64,000 bases of DNA. Origin: SIG622 sp045600125 (GTDB taxonomy: Bacteria > Bacillota > Clostridia > Oscillospirales > CAG-382). The notes below the pieces were generated by a model. That model saw only the letters and a list, made by a program, of their open reading frames with translations, searched no databases and was not told the DNA's origin. Made by a program: the position numbers and the translations under genes. The stretch spans positions 1-64,000 of the forward strand of contig JAZRXH010000120.1 of the NCBI GenBank assembly GCA_045600125.1, given 5' to 3'. Positions 9,822-18,927 of the stretch are shown here, in pieces (the first letter of the stretch is position 1; every line of letters begins with the position of its first letter).

Positions 9822-9850
9822 TTGAAGTTGTCAAAAGTTTGTGGTATTAT
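9822..9850 (+). promoter_or_regulatory. Sigma-A-type promoter for the oxidoreductase gene
   Basis: TTGAAG (9822-9827), 17 bases, TATTAT (9845-9850); the ATG is 71 bases downstream. Confidence 0.6.
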
Positions 9851-9920
9851 TATGAGGATAATGATTCAGAGTGCGGAAGCGAAATCGTCCCTTCGCACTT
9901 TTGGAAGGAACACGAAACGA

Positions 9921-11072
9921 ATGGAAAAAAGAAAGCTGAACATTGCCGTGATCGGCGCCGGTTCCATGGGCAGGACCCATACCTATGCCATCAAGAATAT
10001 TCCGTTTTACTATAGTGATCTGCCGTTTCTTCCGGTAGCGCATACCATCTGCAGCAGGGGCATTGAGAAGGCGCAGAAGATGAAGGAGGACTACGGCTTC
10101 CTCTATGCCGAGTCCGACTACCGGAAGGTGCTGCAGGATCCGGATATCGACATCGTGGATATCTGCACCCCGAATCTCTGTCATTTTGAAGAGATCAAAG
10201 AGGCGCTGGAGTCTGGAAAGCACGTCATGTGCGAAAAGCCCCTCGTTGCCACCGAAGAGGAAACCGAACAGCTTTCGGCACTGATCGCCGGATATCCGCA
10301 TCTTATCATGCGGACGGTCTTCAATAACCGGCATCTTCCGTGTACCATGCGGGCTTCGCAGATCGTTTCGGAAGGCCGTCTCGGACGCATCCTTTCCTTC
10401 AGCGGCATCTACCGCCATTCCTCCGCCACCGACACGGCGAAGAAAGCGGGATGGAAGCAGAATAAAGACATCTGCGGCGGCGGAGTGCTTTACGATCTCG
10501 GCTCCCACGTCCTCGACCTTCTGTCCTTTATCATGGGAGGCGGGGAGAATGTAATTGATTCCGTCTGCGGTCTTTCCCAGATCGCTTTTCCGAAAAGAAC
10601 GGGCATGGACGGCAAAGAATGGGAGACCAACGCCGACGAAGCCTTCTACGCTCTTCTGAAGCTTAAAAACGGCGCCTGCGGTACCTTCGAGGTTTCCAAG
10701 GTCGCCCTTGGAACGAACGACGATATCCGTGTCGAGATTTTCGGCACCGACGGCGCTCTCCGCTTCGACCTCATGCAGCCGAATTTCCTCGAGTTTTACG
10801 ACGGCAAAGCTGTTTCCGAGCCTCTCGGCGGCGACAGAGGCTTCACAAAAATCGAGTGCTGTCAGCGCTACGACGCTCCGGGCGGCTCCTTCCCGAGCCC
10901 GAAATCTCCGGTGAACTGGCTCAGAGGACATATCCACAATATGTACTGTATGTGCGAATCGGTTTACAGCGGAATTGCCGCTCATCCCGATTTTGCCGAC
11001 GGTCTTTATATCAACCGCATCATGAGCGCCGCTTACCGTTCAAGCGAAAGCGGACGGTTTGAGAAGGTCTGA
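9921..11072 (+). CDS. Gfo/Idh/MocA-family oxidoreductase
   Basis: 383 residues. The N-terminal Rossmann fold carries the dinucleotide loop VIGAGSMGRTH (residues 9-19), and the family signature CEKPL lies near residue 102. The C-terminal half is the alpha/beta substrate domain with GGGVLYDLGSHVLDL, whose His is typical of the family. It should oxidise or reduce a sugar or inositol-type substrate with NAD(P)(H) in the cytoplasm; the exact substrate is not readable. I chose ATG 9921 because GGAAGGAA lies 10 bases upstream and the product then starts directly before the Rossmann strand; an in-frame ATG at 9858 lacks a ribosome site. The MATE gene follows after 41 bases. Confidence 0.88.
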   Translation: MEKRKLNIAVIGAGSMGRTHTYAIKNIPFYYSDLPFLPVAHTICSRGIEKAQKMKEDYGFLYAESDYRKVLQDPDIDIVDICTPNLCHFEEIKEALESGKHVMCEKPLVATEEETEQLSALIAGYPHLIMRTVFNNRHLPCTMRASQIVSEGRLGRILSFSGIYRHSSATDTAKKAGWKQNKDICGGGVLYDLGSHVLDLLSFIMGGGENVIDSVCGLSQIAFPKRTGMDGKEWETNADEAFYALLKLKNGACGTFEVSKVALGTNDDIRVEIFGTDGALRFDLMQPNFLEFYDGKAVSEPLGGDRGFTKIECCQRYDAPGGSFPSPKSPVNWLRGHIHNMYCMCESVYSGIAAHPDFADGLYINRIMSAAYRSSESGRFEKV

Positions 11073-11113
11073 TCGGGTTTATTACTGAATTTTCTGAAAA
11101 AGAGGTGCTGGCT

Positions 11114-12535
11114 TTGAGCGGAAAAATCCGTGAAATGGATATGTGCGAAGGTCCCATATTCTCAAAGCTGATCGTATTTTCGATACCGGTCATTTTATCC
11201 GGCGTCCTTCAGCTGCTTTTCAACGCAGCCGACGTTGTCGTGGTGGGACGCTTTGCCGGGCAGCAGTCGCTGGCGGCGGTCGGCTCAACGGGTGCGCTCG
11301 TTTCGCTGCTCGTGAATCTGTTCATGGGTCTTTCGGTGGGCGTCAATTCCCTTGTGGCACGGTACTACGGTTCCGGTGATATCAAGGGTATTTTCAGAAG
11401 CGTACATACCGCCGTTTCCCTCAGCCTTATCAGCGGCATCTTTGTGATGATCGTCGGTTTTGCCTTTGCAAAGCCCATGCTCATACTGATGGATACACCG
11501 GATGACGTGCTGGAGCTTGCGGTGCTGTATCTTCGGATATACTACCTCGGCATGCCCTTCAATATGTTCTACAACTTCGGAAGCGCCATTCTTCGTGCGG
11601 TGGGGGATACAAGAAGACCTCTGTATTTCCTTACAATCGCCGGTGTCGTGAACGTGTTTCTCAATCTGTTTTTCGTCATCGTTCTGAAGATGGACGTGGC
11701 AGGCGTTGCCATCGCCACCGTGGTCTCGCAGGTCGTTTCGGCTTTTCTCCTTCTCCTTTGTCTTATCCATAACGAAGGCACCGTAAAGCTCGTTCTGAAG
11801 GAGGTTAAGATTTACAGTACCGAATTCAGGCAGATGCTCCGAATCGGTGTGCCTGCCGGTATCCAGAGCTCCATTTTTGCCACCTCCAATATGCTGATCC
11901 AGTCCTCGATCAACTACTTCGGTTCGACGGTTATGGCAGCGTCGGCGGCTTCCTCCAACATCGAAGGCTTCGTCTATATGATTATGAACGCCTTCTATCA
12001 CACGACTCTTTCCTTCGTCGGTCAGAATTTCGGACGACATGATTTCAAGCGTATCAAAAAGATCATTGCCGAATCGCTTCTGACGGTCACCGTCCTCGGC
12101 ATCGTCGCAGGATATTCCGCCATTTTCTTCGGGAAAGAGCTTATCAGTATCTATAACACCGAACCTGAGGTCATTGCCAAAGGACTTGAGCGGCTTACCC
12201 TCGTTTGCTCCATCTATTTCCTCTGCGGTGTTATGGAGGTTCTCGTAAGCGCTCTCCGCGGACTCGGACAGTCGCTTATCCCCATGATCTCTTCCATCGT
12301 CGGCGTTTGCGGCGTAAGACTGATATGGATCCTTACGGTATTCCCGAAATACCGTGACTGCGGGTTTACCCGCATCCTCGGCATAGACTTTACGGCGATG
12401 CAGGTGCTGATGCTTTCCTGGCCGATCTCCTATATCGTGACGGTGACAATCCACACGACGATGCTCATCATCATATTGAGGATGTTCCGAAGACGGGAAG
12501 AGTCCATTGAGAACATCAAGATCACAAGAGTGTGA
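11114..12535 (+). CDS. MATE-family multidrug/cation exporter
   Basis: 473 residues with about 12 membrane segments in two homologous halves, as in MATE (NorM/DinF-type) antiporters that expel drugs or metabolites with Na+ or H+. The N-terminus GPIFSKLIVFSIPVILSG is typical. I chose TTG 11114 because AGAGGTG lies seven bases upstream; GTG 11105 is also in frame. The upstream oxidoreductase gene suggests co-transcription, but a functional link is only a guess. Confidence 0.9.
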   Translation: MSGKIREMDMCEGPIFSKLIVFSIPVILSGVLQLLFNAADVVVVGRFAGQQSLAAVGSTGALVSLLVNLFMGLSVGVNSLVARYYGSGDIKGIFRSVHTAVSLSLISGIFVMIVGFAFAKPMLILMDTPDDVLELAVLYLRIYYLGMPFNMFYNFGSAILRAVGDTRRPLYFLTIAGVVNVFLNLFFVIVLKMDVAGVAIATVVSQVVSAFLLLLCLIHNEGTVKLVLKEVKIYSTEFRQMLRIGVPAGIQSSIFATSNMLIQSSINYFGSTVMAASAASSNIEGFVYMIMNAFYHTTLSFVGQNFGRHDFKRIKKIIAESLLTVTVLGIVAGYSAIFFGKELISIYNTEPEVIAKGLERLTLVCSIYFLCGVMEVLVSALRGLGQSLIPMISSIVGVCGVRLIWILTVFPKYRDCGFTRILGIDFTAMQVLMLSWPISYIVTVTIHTTMLIIILRMFRRREESIENIKITRV

Positions 12536-12541
12536 AACAAA

Positions 12542-12575
12542 AAAAGCAGACGGTTAACGAGCCGTCTGCTTTTGC
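12542..12575. terminator. Bidirectional terminator between the MATE and GH36 genes
   Basis: A perfect 12-bp stem, AAAAGCAGACGG (12542-12553) with CCGTCTGCTTTT (12562-12573). It has A and T tracts on both sides, so it can serve both convergent units. Confidence 0.88.
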
Positions 12576-12588
12576 TTTGTGTGTTTAC

Positions 12589-14787
12589 TCAGTCGTTCAC
12601 TTCCACGAGGTGTACGAGCTTGCTTTCAAGGTCTCCCGAAAGACCCGTAAGGTTCAGTCCTGCGTTCATGAGCGTGTCGCCGTAATACTCCTTGCCGGTG
12701 TCGGTGTCCCTGTACTTCTTGTCGGGATCGAGACCTTTCATCTTTACGTAGTATCTCGTGAAAATCTTGCCTCGAAGGACAACGAAGATGAGGATCGCTT
12801 CGTCCTTCTTTTCGGATACGAAGTTCCATGCACAGTAGTCGTTCTCAAAGGGAGAAACGAGGCGGTAATAATCGCCGTAGTGGATGCAGTTATAGAATTC
12901 GTGGTACTGCTTTACCTGCTTCTTCACAAGCTCCTTTTCGGCGTCGCACAGAAGATTCAGGTCAAGCTCGTAACCGAAGGAGCCCGCCATGGCAACGTTG
13001 CCTCTGGTGGCAAAGCCGGATGCTCTCTTTGTCTGGTGGCAGGGAGATGCCGAAACGTGCGCCGAGGTCATGGAAGCGGGGTAGCAAAGGGAAGAACCGT
13101 ACTGGATCTTGCAGCGGTCGTGGGCGTCGGTGTTGTCGCTCGTCCAGATCTGAGGAGAGTAGTAAAGCATAGCGGGATCGAAGCGTCCGCCGCCGCCGGA
13201 GCAGCCCTCAAGAAGGAGCTTCGGATAAGCGTTGTGGAGTCTTTCGAGAAGAGCGTAAAGACCGAGAACGTAGCGGTGGAAGACTTCCAGCTGTCTGTCC
13301 TCTGGGAGAAGGGCAGAGCCTGCCTCGGTAAGGTTCCGGTTGAAGTCCCATTTGATGTAGGCGATGTTGGCGCTGCCGAGAATGTCCGAAATCCTGCCGA
13401 ACAGATAATCCTGCACGTCCTTCCTCGAAAGGTCAAGCACCATCTGGTTCCGGTCGAGGTTTCTCTGCCGGTCGCCGACGTGAAGCACCCAATCGGGATG
13501 CTCGGCGTAGAGCTTCGTGTTGGAAGCCACCATTTCCGGCTCGAACCAGATACCGAACTTCATGCCGAGAGCGTTGATGCGCTCGGAAAGGGTTTTCAGA
13601 CCCTCTTTCAGCTTTGTGGTGTCGACCTCCCAATCGCCGAGGCCTCCGAATTCACCGAGACGGTTGGTGAACCATCCGTCGTCCATGACCAGCATCTCGA
13701 TGCCGAGCTCGGAAGCGCCTTTGGCAATCTTGACAAGCTTCTCGTCGTCGAAGTCAAAATAGGTCGCTTCCCAGTTGTTGATGAGGATGGGGCGCTTGTT
13801 GTCCTTCCAGTAGCCTCTGCAGAGGTTGCGGTTGTAGAGCTTGTGATAGGTTCTCGACATCTCGCCGATACCGTTTGCGGAGTAAACGAGAACGGCTTCG
13901 GGGGTGGTGAAGCTCTCGCCCACCTCCAGCTTCCAGCGGAAATCCACGGGATTGATGCCCATAATGAGGCGGAGCGACTCGTCGTACTGGGTCTCCACTT
14001 CCGCCGCAAAGTTGCCGCTGTAAACGAGGTTCACGCCGTAAACCGAGCCGCTGTCCTCGGTGGCGTCTCTGTCGCAGAGGGCGATGAAGGGGTTATGGTA
14101 ATGGCTCGAGGAGCCTCTTTTGCTGGATACGTTGAAGATGGTGTGGGGAGCGTGGACTCTTTCGATCTGTCTTTCGCAAGCCCACTTGCCGTAAAGATGG
14201 ATGATATCGAAGTTCTCCGCACACTTGAAATCAAGGCTTGCGGACATCACCCGATCGATGAAGACCGTCTTTGTGCCTTCGTTCACCACGATGTTGTGCC
14301 GGGTGATGACGTTGTAATCTTCAAAGGCGGTGTAGAAGAGGATCACCTTCACACCGGAAAATCTGTCCCGCATGGTGATCTTCAGCGTCTGCGCCTTGTC
14401 GCCTTCGTTGAGGTAGGTGGCGGGAAGACCATCAAGAGCGGGCTTGCCGTCTGTGATCTCGAAGCCTTCGTACTTCAGCTCGGTGGCATTGCTGCCTGCC
14501 ACGCTGTTGACAGAAAGAGCGCTCGTTCTGAAGTCGCCGGTTCCGTTGACGGGATATTCCATGGGCTGGACGTCGGTGGAGAAGGTCTTGTTTGTCACCG
14601 AGTCGTAGGCTTTCGGATGAAAGGGCGCCGCATTATAGTTTATAAGATACTCGAGATCGCTGTCATGGATCGACTTTCCGTAGTAAAGATGCTGCAGATA
14701 GCCGTTTTCACGCACCTGCATGATGTAGGTGGAATTTCCCGCATCGAGGCGGAAGATGTTCTTTTCATCGATAAATCTGATTGCCAT
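12589..14787 (-). CDS. Alpha-galactosidase, glycoside hydrolase family 36
   Basis: 732 residues, the length of clostridial GH36 enzymes that remove terminal alpha-1,6-galactose from melibiose, raffinose and stachyose. The catalytic barrel shows MDDGWF, nucleophile Asp in KWDFNRN (near residue 482), CSGGGGRFD, and acid/base Asp in SDNTDAHDR (near 552). There is an N-terminal beta-supersandwich domain and a C-terminal beta domain. No signal peptide, so it probably acts on imported sugar. It is last in the minus-strand run that includes the phosphofructokinase and epimerase genes, a fitting place for an enzyme feeding hexoses to glycolysis. No sugar transporter is adjacent. Confidence 0.95.
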   Translation of the reverse strand: MAIRFIDEKNIFRLDAGNSTYIMQVRENGYLQHLYYGKSIHDSDLEYLINYNAAPFHPKAYDSVTNKTFSTDVQPMEYPVNGTGDFRTSALSVNSVAGSNATELKYEGFEITDGKPALDGLPATYLNEGDKAQTLKITMRDRFSGVKVILFYTAFEDYNVITRHNIVVNEGTKTVFIDRVMSASLDFKCAENFDIIHLYGKWACERQIERVHAPHTIFNVSSKRGSSSHYHNPFIALCDRDATEDSGSVYGVNLVYSGNFAAEVETQYDESLRLIMGINPVDFRWKLEVGESFTTPEAVLVYSANGIGEMSRTYHKLYNRNLCRGYWKDNKRPILINNWEATYFDFDDEKLVKIAKGASELGIEMLVMDDGWFTNRLGEFGGLGDWEVDTTKLKEGLKTLSERINALGMKFGIWFEPEMVASNTKLYAEHPDWVLHVGDRQRNLDRNQMVLDLSRKDVQDYLFGRISDILGSANIAYIKWDFNRNLTEAGSALLPEDRQLEVFHRYVLGLYALLERLHNAYPKLLLEGCSGGGGRFDPAMLYYSPQIWTSDNTDAHDRCKIQYGSSLCYPASMTSAHVSASPCHQTKRASGFATRGNVAMAGSFGYELDLNLLCDAEKELVKKQVKQYHEFYNCIHYGDYYRLVSPFENDYCAWNFVSEKKDEAILIFVVLRGKIFTRYYVKMKGLDPDKKYRDTDTGKEYYGDTLMNAGLNLTGLSGDLESKLVHLVEVND

Positions 14788-14826
14788 TTTTCTTCTCCTT
14801 AATTTGGTTTATGTTGTTTTCCGAGG

Positions 14827-15888
14827 TTATTCGGTCGGTTCTTCGTCGTCAAAGTAAAGCTCGAAGCCTGCGTAGACCTTGTCCTTGATCGCCTTGATCG
14901 GCGTGTAGTCCTGGATGCCGTTCATATCGATGGAAATGTATTCGAGACTGTCCGATGCCATGTCGGCAAAGGGCGAAATATCGGTGATGTAGTTGTAGTC
15001 AAGGTAAACGGAGCGCACGTGCGGCAGCTTTGCAATGGGCGTAACGTCCTCGATGGCGTTGTACATAAAGTCTACCGTCTCAAGCCCGGTGAGAGTTTCG
15101 ATGCCCTTGACGCTTGAAAGGGAGGAGTTGCTGACAGAAAGATCCTTCAGCTTTTTCAGAGAGAGGACGGGGGAAATGTCGTTTACGACCGTACCGCCCA
15201 CCGAAAGGCTTTCCAGCTTCGTGCACGCCTTCAGCGGCTCAAGGCTGTTTATATAGTCCTCGGCTTTGAAGCCGTCGGTCAGACGGTTGTTGATGTAAAG
15301 ACCGAAGGAACGAAGCTCGGTGAGTCTTGAAACGGGATCAAGGCTCGGTACGTTGAAATTGAACAGCGACAGTCTTTCAAGTCCGGGAACGGCGGAAGCA
15401 TACAGAAGAGCGTTGACGTTTTTCAGCCCCGCATCGCAGGAGAAATTCAGCTCCTTCAGACACTTGAAATACTTAAGATCCGAATAGGCGTTGAACATCA
15501 GCTCCTTTGTGGTGTATACCAGCGTCTGCGGATCGGTAAGACCGTCCCGTTCTTCCTCGGGTGTACCGTAGTATTTCTTGAAGGCGGCGTCGTAGCCCTT
15601 TTCAGCCACCGTTACGGTGCAGACCTCTTTATACTGGGAATAATCGGGATTTCCGAAGGTATCCCGCAGGTCCTCGTAGTAGTAATATACATTGATGCTT
15701 TCCACGTCATACAGATCCTCGAGAGTCATCGCCGACGCATCAAGACCGAAGGAATCGGCGATAAAGCCCTGAAATTCCGTATCTTCAAAGGCGATGTAGC
15801 TTATGTTTCCGGTCTCCGTGCCTTCGCAGGAAACAAGAAGCGTCAAATAGGCGGCAAGCACTGCCGTAAGACAAATCAATCTTTTCAT
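14827..15888 (-). CDS. Leucine-rich-repeat lipoprotein
   Basis: 353 residues. It has a lipoprotein signal peptide (MKRLICLTAVLAAYLTLLVSC, lipobox LVSC), so it is exported and lipid-anchored. The rest is a short N-terminal domain followed, from about residue 140, by 22-residue leucine-rich repeats of the internalin/SDS22-like type (DISPVLSLKKLKDLSVS, VTPIAKLPHVRSVYL). I chose ATG 15888 because AGGTG lies six bases upstream. The region before the repeats (LTDPQTLVYT) resembles LTDPSTLVAN in the LRR protein at 28492-29484, so the two are paralogs. Function is unknown; relatives bind proteins or polysaccharides at the cell surface. Confidence 0.82.
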   Translation of the reverse strand: MKRLICLTAVLAAYLTLLVSCEGTETGNISYIAFEDTEFQGFIADSFGLDASAMTLEDLYDVESINVYYYYEDLRDTFGNPDYSQYKEVCTVTVAEKGYDAAFKKYYGTPEEERDGLTDPQTLVYTTKELMFNAYSDLKYFKCLKELNFSCDAGLKNVNALLYASAVPGLERLSLFNFNVPSLDPVSRLTELRSFGLYINNRLTDGFKAEDYINSLEPLKACTKLESLSVGGTVVNDISPVLSLKKLKDLSVSNSSLSSVKGIETLTGLETVDFMYNAIEDVTPIAKLPHVRSVYLDYNYITDISPFADMASDSLEYISIDMNGIQDYTPIKAIKDKVYAGFELYFDDEEPTE

Positions 15889-15914
15889 TCGGCACACCTC
15901 ACGTAATATTCTTC

Positions 15915-17147
15915 TTAAAATTCGAAATGGACGGGAAGTCCGTTTTCATATCGGGTCGGATTCTCTCCCATGATCAGCGGGAGCATATAGTCGATGCATT
16001 CCTTCGTCACGCCCGTGTGATCCGGGGTGATGAAGGATTCCGGCATTTTCTTGATCTTGTTGGCGATGTCGAGGACGTTTTCAGTGCCGATTTCGGTCTT
16101 GTAGCCTTCGCCGTCCTTACGTCTTATGACGACCATCACGCCGGTCTTGCCGATCGTCGCATAATGCACGGCGCTTTCCCCGATGCAAAAAGACTCGTCG
16201 ATGTCGGTTTTGGAAGCAATATGAGCGGCACAGCGCTGCAGGATGTTCAGCTCCACCGAGCGAACCTTGCAGCCGATGCGGTCTCTTACGAGGTTTTCAA
16301 GGTACTTACCGGCGCCTGCCAGATACTTATGTCCGAAGGTATCCACAGCACCGCTCATGGCTGCCTCGGCGACGTACTTTCCGTCCTTGTCACGGATGCC
16401 TTCGGAAACCGCCACGACGATGTAATCGGAGTCTTCGAGCTTTTTCTGCACGTCTCGCAGAAACTTTTCGCTGTCAAAGTCGCATTCGGGAAGATAGATC
16501 AGCGAAGGTCCTCTGCCGCATACGTGGGTCGGAAGAGCGGAGGCGGCGGTGAGCCAGCCTGCGTCCCGTCCCATGATCTCCACGATGGTGACCGCCTTGG
16601 TGGTGTATACCGCCACGTCCCGCATGATCTCTTCGATCGAAACGGCGATGTATTTTGCGGCGCTTCCGTAGCCGGGCGTGTGGTCTGTCAGCACAAGATC
16701 GTTGTCGATGGTCTTCGGCACACCGATGAAGTTCACGGCATAGGCGTCCGGGTGCGCATCGCTGTAAGCCTTCAGCTTTGCCACGGCGTCCATGCTGTCG
16801 TTTCCTCCGATGTAAAAGAAATAACGGATGCCGTGCTTTTCGAGGATCCCGAGGATCCTTTCGATGGTTTCGTCGTCCTTTATTTTCTTCCGGCAGGAGC
16901 CGAGAGCGCTGGAGGGGGTTGCGGCGAGGAGCGTGAGCTTTTCTTCGGCATCCTTTTCAAATACCGGACCCAATTCGATAAGATCGTCCCGGAGAAGTCC
17001 TTCCACACCGTTTTTCATACCGTATACCGTGCCGATGGACTTCTCTGCAAGACAGCCCTTGATGACTCCTGCCAGCGTTGCGTTGATAGCGCTGGTGGGA
17101 CCTCCCGACTGGCCGACTACGGCATTTCCTTTTTCAAAAATCGCCAT
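15915..17147 (-). CDS. pfp: 6-phosphofructokinase, probably pyrophosphate-dependent
   Basis: 410 residues. It phosphorylates fructose 6-phosphate to the 1,6-bisphosphate in glycolysis. N-terminal GQSGGPTSAIN, catalytic PKTIDND (144-150) and MGRDAGW are clear. Two positions point to PPi rather than ATP as donor: Asp in GGNDS (114-118), where ATP enzymes have GGDGS, and Lys in PKTIDND, where ATP enzymes have Gly. That assignment follows known family rules and is not proven here. It sits 18 bases after the ATP-grasp gene and 26 bases before the lipoprotein gene. Confidence 0.9.
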   Translation of the reverse strand: MAIFEKGNAVVGQSGGPTSAINATLAGVIKGCLAEKSIGTVYGMKNGVEGLLRDDLIELGPVFEKDAEEKLTLLAATPSSALGSCRKKIKDDETIERILGILEKHGIRYFFYIGGNDSMDAVAKLKAYSDAHPDAYAVNFIGVPKTIDNDLVLTDHTPGYGSAAKYIAVSIEEIMRDVAVYTTKAVTIVEIMGRDAGWLTAASALPTHVCGRGPSLIYLPECDFDSEKFLRDVQKKLEDSDYIVVAVSEGIRDKDGKYVAEAAMSGAVDTFGHKYLAGAGKYLENLVRDRIGCKVRSVELNILQRCAAHIASKTDIDESFCIGESAVHYATIGKTGVMVVIRRKDGEGYKTEIGTENVLDIANKIKKMPESFITPDHTGVTKECIDYMLPLIMGENPTRYENGLPVHFEF

Positions 17148-17165
17148 GATGTATTCCTTTCAAAA

Positions 17166-18110
17166 CTATTTGTCAGATGCTTTTTCAAAGCAGGAAAGAA
17201 GCGCTTCTTCATATATTTTCTTGGCTTTTTCCCGGTTTTCGTCGCTGCTTGCGGCAAGATTGTCGGTCATAACGCCGGAGTTTACCTCAAGGACACGGAA
17301 GCTGCCGTCGATCCTCACGCAGTCCACCGAGCAGAAGACGCCGCCGAGGACATCAAGCGTTTCTTTGGCAAGCTGTGTCACCTTTTCGTAGTCGTCTCCT
17401 TCTGTGACAATCTTCGGCGTCGAGCCCTGACCGAGGTTGTGCTTCCAGCCGAGACGGTATTCTTCGCCGTCCTTCGGAATATAGCCGAAATCCACGCTTT
17501 TGTCAAAGCTTCCCGCTTTCTTTATCTGCTCTTTTGTCAGTGCCGCTACGTTGTCTTTTCCGTTGCCGATGACCGAGGGACGGAGCTTGCGGAAGACGAC
17601 CTTCGGCTCGCCCTCTAACATGATGACTCTGTATTCGTCGGTGATATCGTAATACGGAGAGATGGCGACGTTCGCACCGGAGCCGAAGATCTCTCCGGCG
17701 GCGTTTTCAAGCCCTGCATTATCGGTCACGATCCGAAGACCCGCACCGCCGGTGCCGTTGTTGGGCTTTACCACGATTTTTTGGTATTTTCTCAGAAGCG
17801 CCGACATTCTTTCCCAGTTCCCCGAAACACCGAGATACTGCACGTAATGGATATCGGCGGGATTCATGAAGTAATAATGCTCGACGGCGGGGATGCCGTG
17901 CTCTTTCAGTATATCGCTTGTGCACGCCTTATCTCCGGCGCAGGCGGTGAAGCAGGCGTCGTTCAAAGGAAAGTTATAGCCGTATATGTAGACGTTATTT
18001 TTACCGTTCGATATTTCCTTTACCCAGTCGTAGGAGTAGGTCCTGAAGGAAAAGCCGAGTTCCTCCGCAATCTCCCGCAGAAGGGTAACGATCATTCTTT
18101 CACTTGTCAT
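17166..18110 (-). CDS. ATP-grasp domain ligase of unknown substrate
   Basis: 314 residues with an ATP-grasp fold: the nucleotide-binding Lys strand IVVKPNNGTGGAG (near 130-142), a central EYRVIMLEGEPKVVFRK segment, and a Mg-binding end SVDCVRIDGSFRVLEVNSGV with Asp, Glu and Asn in the expected order. It is closest in layout to RimK/D-Ala-D-Ala-ligase or cyanophycin-synthetase-type peptide ligases. It therefore probably joins a carboxylate to an amine using ATP, in the cytoplasm. It lies 20 bases after rpe, in an operon of sugar-phosphate enzymes that gives no clear hint of its substrate. Confidence 0.75.
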   Translation of the reverse strand: MTSERMIVTLLREIAEELGFSFRTYSYDWVKEISNGKNNVYIYGYNFPLNDACFTACAGDKACTSDILKEHGIPAVEHYYFMNPADIHYVQYLGVSGNWERMSALLRKYQKIVVKPNNGTGGAGLRIVTDNAGLENAAGEIFGSGANVAISPYYDITDEYRVIMLEGEPKVVFRKLRPSVIGNGKDNVAALTKEQIKKAGSFDKSVDFGYIPKDGEEYRLGWKHNLGQGSTPKIVTEGDDYEKVTQLAKETLDVLGGVFCSVDCVRIDGSFRVLEVNSGVMTDNLAASSDENREKAKKIYEEALLSCFEKASDK

Positions 18111-18130
18111 ATTCTTATTCTGTCCACCGT

Positions 18131-18775
18131 TCAGCTTTTGAAGGCTCTGACGGCTGCTTCGATATCCGGCGCCTTGAAGACAGCGGAGCCGGCGACCAGT
18201 ATATTGGCTCCCGCTTCGGTGCAGAGCCGGAAGTTATCGGGGGTGACGCCGCCGTCGACTTCAATATCACAGGGCAGACCGTTCCTGTCGATGTAGGCTT
18301 TTGCTTCGGCGATCTTCGGGAGCATATCCGCCATGAATTTCTGCCCGCCGAAACCGGGCTCCACCGTCATGATGAGAAGCATATCGATCTTGTCCATATA
18401 GTCTTTGACCGCCGAAAAGGGCGTGCCGGGCTTTATCGAAAGACCGACCTTTTTGCCGCAGGAGCGGATGAGCTTTATCACTTTGTCGATATCCTCTGCC
18501 GCTTCGGCATGGAAGGTGATGATGTCGGCGCCCGCCTTTGCAAATTCCGGGATGTACTTTTCAAGGTTATAGATCATGAGATGCACGTCAAAGACCATGC
18601 GGCAATTCGGACGGATGGCGGAGATCACACAGCTTCCGAAGGAAATGTTCGGAACGAAGTGACCGTCCATCACATCGAGGTGTAGGTATTCCGCACCCGC
18701 ATTTTCAACTTTTTTTACGTCTTCGCCGATACGTGCGAAATTGCAGGCGAGAATGGAGGGGGAAAGGATCGTCAT
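18131..18775 (-). CDS. rpe: Ribulose-phosphate 3-epimerase
   Basis: 214 residues, full length. It interconverts ribulose 5-phosphate and xylulose 5-phosphate in the pentose phosphate pathway. The family motif LHLDVMDGHFVPN (31-43), with the metal-binding His and Asp, is intact, as are VEPGFGGQKF and VDGGV with their catalytic Asp residues. It is the first gene of the minus-strand run reaching to 12589. Confidence 0.97.
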   Translation of the reverse strand: MTILSPSILACNFARIGEDVKKVENAGAEYLHLDVMDGHFVPNISFGSCVISAIRPNCRMVFDVHLMIYNLEKYIPEFAKAGADIITFHAEAAEDIDKVIKLIRSCGKKVGLSIKPGTPFSAVKDYMDKIDMLLIMTVEPGFGGQKFMADMLPKIAEAKAYIDRNGLPCDIEVDGGVTPDNFRLCTEAGANILVAGSAVFKAPDIEAAVRAFKS

Positions 18776-18812
18776 GGCGATTTACCTCGTTATATTATGA
18801 TATTGTTCGAGT

Positions 18813-18918
18813 GTCTTTCTTCCTTGGAAAGACATACTATAGGACAAACGACCGGGTACGGTGCCGAAGGGAAGTTAAAGGCATCGGATGAGAAATTGAA
18901 CATCGGCACGGTATCCGG
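18813..18918 (-). repeat. Inverted repeats between folT and rpe
   Basis: Two hairpin-forming sequences. A 7-bp stem GTCTTTC/GAAAGAC spans 18813-18833. A longer one pairs 18852-18867 with 18903-18918 (16-base arms, 14 matches) around a 35-base loop. Neither has a T-tract. They may end folT messages or fold the rpe leader; the role is unknown. Confidence 0.4.
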
Positions 18919-18927
18919 AAATTTTTC

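Larger units (their letters stand above)
9575..9920. other. Intergenic region between divergent pcrA and oxidoreductase genes
   Basis: 346 bases without a convincing gene. It holds the two divergent promoters listed separately and a 7-bp inverted repeat, CCGCAGG/CCTGCGG, at 9589-9604 in the pcrA leader. A pyrimidine-rich stretch (9760-9815) is otherwise featureless. Confidence 0.6.

Noticed and set aside
9387..9920. Longer N-terminus for the Gfo/Idh/MocA oxidoreductase
   Set aside because: The extra residues are antisense to pcrA and AT-rich promoter DNA, and the Rossmann strand begins right after ATG 9921.
12532..14802. A 756-residue open frame on the plus strand opposite the GH36 gene
   Set aside because: It is the antisense of a clearly conserved glycosidase, has no ribosome site and no recognisable domain; such shadows are common in this codon-biased genome (others lie opposite pfk, recG, the isomerases and the SLH gene).
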